From: Candidatus Desantisbacteria bacterium CG2_30_40_21
Lineage (GTDB): Bacteria; UBA9089; CG2-30-40-21
Length of the DNA: 6,726 bases
Direction of reading: 5' to 3'
Assembly (NCBI GenBank): GCA_001873945.1
Contig: MNYI01000239.1
Span: 1 to 6,726, forward strand
Below the pieces are notes generated by a model, which did no database searches, was not told the DNA's origin, and saw nothing but the letters and a program-made list of their open reading frames with translations. Below are positions 5,372-6,726 of this stretch, in pieces (positions within the stretch are counted from its first letter, which is position 1; the number at the start of each line of letters is the position of its first letter). A program made the position numbers and the translations under genes.

Positions 5372-6556
5372 TCACTTTCGCAACACTGATAAAATTTCTT
5401 CCCCATATTCCTGTGCTTTCCACTGACCCAAATCACTTACCGCAACAAGCGATTCTATTGATAATGGGTTTTCCCGTGCTGCGGCAAACAATACATTATT
5501 CGACACAATGACATCTGGATCGACCGCGCGTATGGTGGCTCGTTGTTTTCGCCAGTCTTTTAATCGTGCAAAACGCACCCGTGCATTATTATCAAGCGTC
5601 AATTTACCATGCGATTGAAAATGTGGCATCGTTATCTGTGGCATAGCTCGCCCGCGATTGATTGCGTTCAAAATCGCGTGTCCGTACCGTTGCACTGTGT
5701 ATCTGGAGATATCATGAATATGTGAAAAGTCATGTAATATACTTAAGTGTGCTGTTGCAAGGTGTATCAGCATAGAATCAGGTAATATCCTGAATACCGG
5801 CCGATTTTCTTTACGCGCCTGTCTGTCGCGGAAACAAAACAGCTCGCGTAAAACCCCCAGACTAATCTGATCCAAGTCTTTTGCTCCAGTGATATTCAAG
5901 TATGTATCCGGGTTAAAATGCCGCACAAAGGCTTTGACATGTGTCAGTTGTTCGAATCTCTCGTAGGCTTCTTCCAAACGCCCCAGTCTTTCGAGTTCGC
6001 TGATTTGCAAGTTACGCAATGCGATCAAATAATGTGTATCATTGCTTGCATAGGTAATCTGTTCTGCTGTAAGCGGGCGATGCCCCCAATTCGATCGCTG
6101 CATTTTTTTGTTTGATATAATGCCAAAGCGTTCCTGTAAAATGCTCCCCAGCCCAACATTTTTCCAACCCAGAATGCGTGCGGCAATCATTGTATCGAAA
6201 ATATTCTTAAACTTGAAGTGATAATCTCGTTTCAAGCAAAGGATGTCGTACTCTGCAGCGTGAAATATCTTTTGAATTTGCGCATTGGCAAAAATTGGTG
6301 CAAGTGCGGCAACCTCATTTGTATCAGAAAATGCCAATGTATCAACGATGTAATCTGTCTTATGCGTTGAGACTTGCAGCAAACACACCTTTTCAAAATA
6401 TGAGTAGAAACTGTCCGATTCTGTATCCACCGCAATAAGCGTTTCGCATTCCACACATTCCCGCAATATCTCAATTGCCGGAACTGTTGCGATCCAAACC
6501 GATGCGTTGGCTGGTTTATTATTTTTGTCTTGATAAGTTTCGTCGCAATTTGGCAT
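5372..6556 (-). CDS. rnd: Ribonuclease D, 394 aa
   Basis: RNase D is a metal-dependent 3'-to-5' exoribonuclease that trims the 3' ends of tRNA precursors and other small structured RNAs. The DEDDy catalytic set is visible: D44 and E46 in VDTES, D104 in HAAEYDILCL, and Y169/D173 in YASNDTHYL. The supporting FDT motif (D121) is also present. The exonuclease domain spans about 20-190. A first HRDC domain follows (about 227-303), then a second HRDC-like helical domain (about 325-392), which is the full RNase D layout at normal length. The N-terminus has about 18 extra polar residues before the usual start of the fold, but no nearer start codon is evident. GGAGA lies 11 bases before ATG at 6556, a rather long spacing. 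By eye this gene is richer in GC (more CGC, GCG and CGT codons) than the SWIM gene and mnmE, which may reflect a different history. Confidence 0.95.
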   Translation of the reverse strand: MPNCDETYQDKNNKPANASVWIATVPAIEILRECVECETLIAVDTESDSFYSYFEKVCLLQVSTHKTDYIVDTLAFSDTNEVAALAPIFANAQIQKIFHAAEYDILCLKRDYHFKFKNIFDTMIAARILGWKNVGLGSILQERFGIISNKKMQRSNWGHRPLTAEQITYASNDTHYLIALRNLQISELERLGRLEEAYERFEQLTHVKAFVRHFNPDTYLNITGAKDLDQISLGVLRELFCFRDRQARKENRPVFRILPDSMLIHLATAHLSILHDFSHIHDISRYTVQRYGHAILNAINRGRAMPQITMPHFQSHGKLTLDNNARVRFARLKDWRKQRATIRAVDPDVIVSNNVLFAAARENPLSIESLVAVSDLGQWKAQEYGEEILSVLRK

Positions 6557-6612
6557 CTACAGTCTATTCTCCATTTTTCTTCTCAATTATTTTTAACTTT
6601 ATCGTAACTGCT

Positions 6613-6642
6613 CACCACGGAGACACGGAGGCACAGAGAAGA
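6613..6642 (+). repeat. Octamer (CACGGAGA-type) repeat element, divergent copy
   Basis: CACC is followed by octamers ACGGAGAC, ACGGAGGC and ACAGAGAA. It is the same family as the elements at 891, 1810 and 1964 but has diverged from them, so it is an independent insertion and not part of the mnmE duplication. Confidence 0.8.
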
Positions 6643-6645
6643 ACA

Positions 6646-6670
6646 TCCCCCTCTCCTTTGATAAGGGGGA
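6646..6670. repeat. Short CCCCCT/AGGGGG palindromic mini-repeat
   Basis: TCCCCCT (6646-6652) pairs with AGGGGGA (6664-6670) across an 11-nt loop containing CCTTTGATA. Similar CCTTTGATAAGGGGGA sequences are widespread intergenic repeats in environmental bacteria (recalled knowledge, not checked). It lies only three bases from the octamer element. With no U-tract it is unlikely to be a strong terminator. Confidence 0.6.
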
Positions 6671-6726
6671 ATTAGGAAAATACAAAACCATCTACTCGTT
6701 TGTCTAATTTGTTATCTTGCTTTAGA

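Larger units (their letters stand above)
6557..6726. other. Gene-free leader upstream of rnd
   Basis: This stretch holds an AT-rich segment next to rnd, then an octamer element and a GGGGGA palindrome. I see no promoter hexamers with good spacing for rnd and no coding region. Frames through it translate the repeat (HHGDTEAQRR) and are not genes. Confidence 0.6.

Overview
The window reads as chromosomal DNA from an uncultivated, fairly AT-rich bacterium. Three intact protein genes lie head-to-tail on the minus strand, using bacterial Shine-Dalgarno sites and one sigma-70-like promoter. The gaps between them hold several families of short low-complexity repeats: octamers of the GGAGACAC type, heptamers of the CTGAANN type, and a CCCCCT/AGGGGG palindrome. 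Such repeats are scattered through many environmental bacterial genomes. I cannot name the phylum from this sequence alone.

Layout in the direction of transcription (right to left). Positions 6557-6726 are a gene-free leader with two unrelated mini-repeats. Positions 5372-6556 encode a full ribonuclease D (rnd). Positions 5243-5371 hold a near-consensus promoter and a palindromic heptamer element ahead of the next gene. Positions 3575-5242 encode a 555-residue protein with a SWIM zinc finger followed by a helical, TPR-like solenoid; I do not recognise its specific function. Positions 3467-3571 form a long imperfect hairpin built from GGCTGAA heptamers and fill almost the whole gap before mnmE. 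Positions 2074-3450 encode a complete MnmE tRNA-modification GTPase.

The left 2.9 kb is the unusual part. The last 268 codons of mnmE, its stop codon and about 110 bp of 3' flank occur three times without visible difference. One copy is the 3' end of the real gene (minus strand, 1964-2880). The other two are 919-bp plus-strand copies in direct tandem (1-919 and 920-1838), lacking the first 190 codons. The middle copy and the gene end form an inverted repeat with 917-bp arms around a 125-bp spacer. One boundary of each unit lies in the octamer repeat. The window begins exactly at the first base of the unit. The structure is either a very recent fold-back amplification or an assembly or amplification artefact, and the sequence alone cannot decide between them.

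Functionally, rnd (tRNA 3'-end trimming) and mnmE (wobble-uridine modification of tRNA) both act on tRNA. The SWIM protein between them has its own promoter, so a shared pathway is only a weak inference. No rRNA or tRNA gene, CRISPR array, transposase or phage gene was seen.
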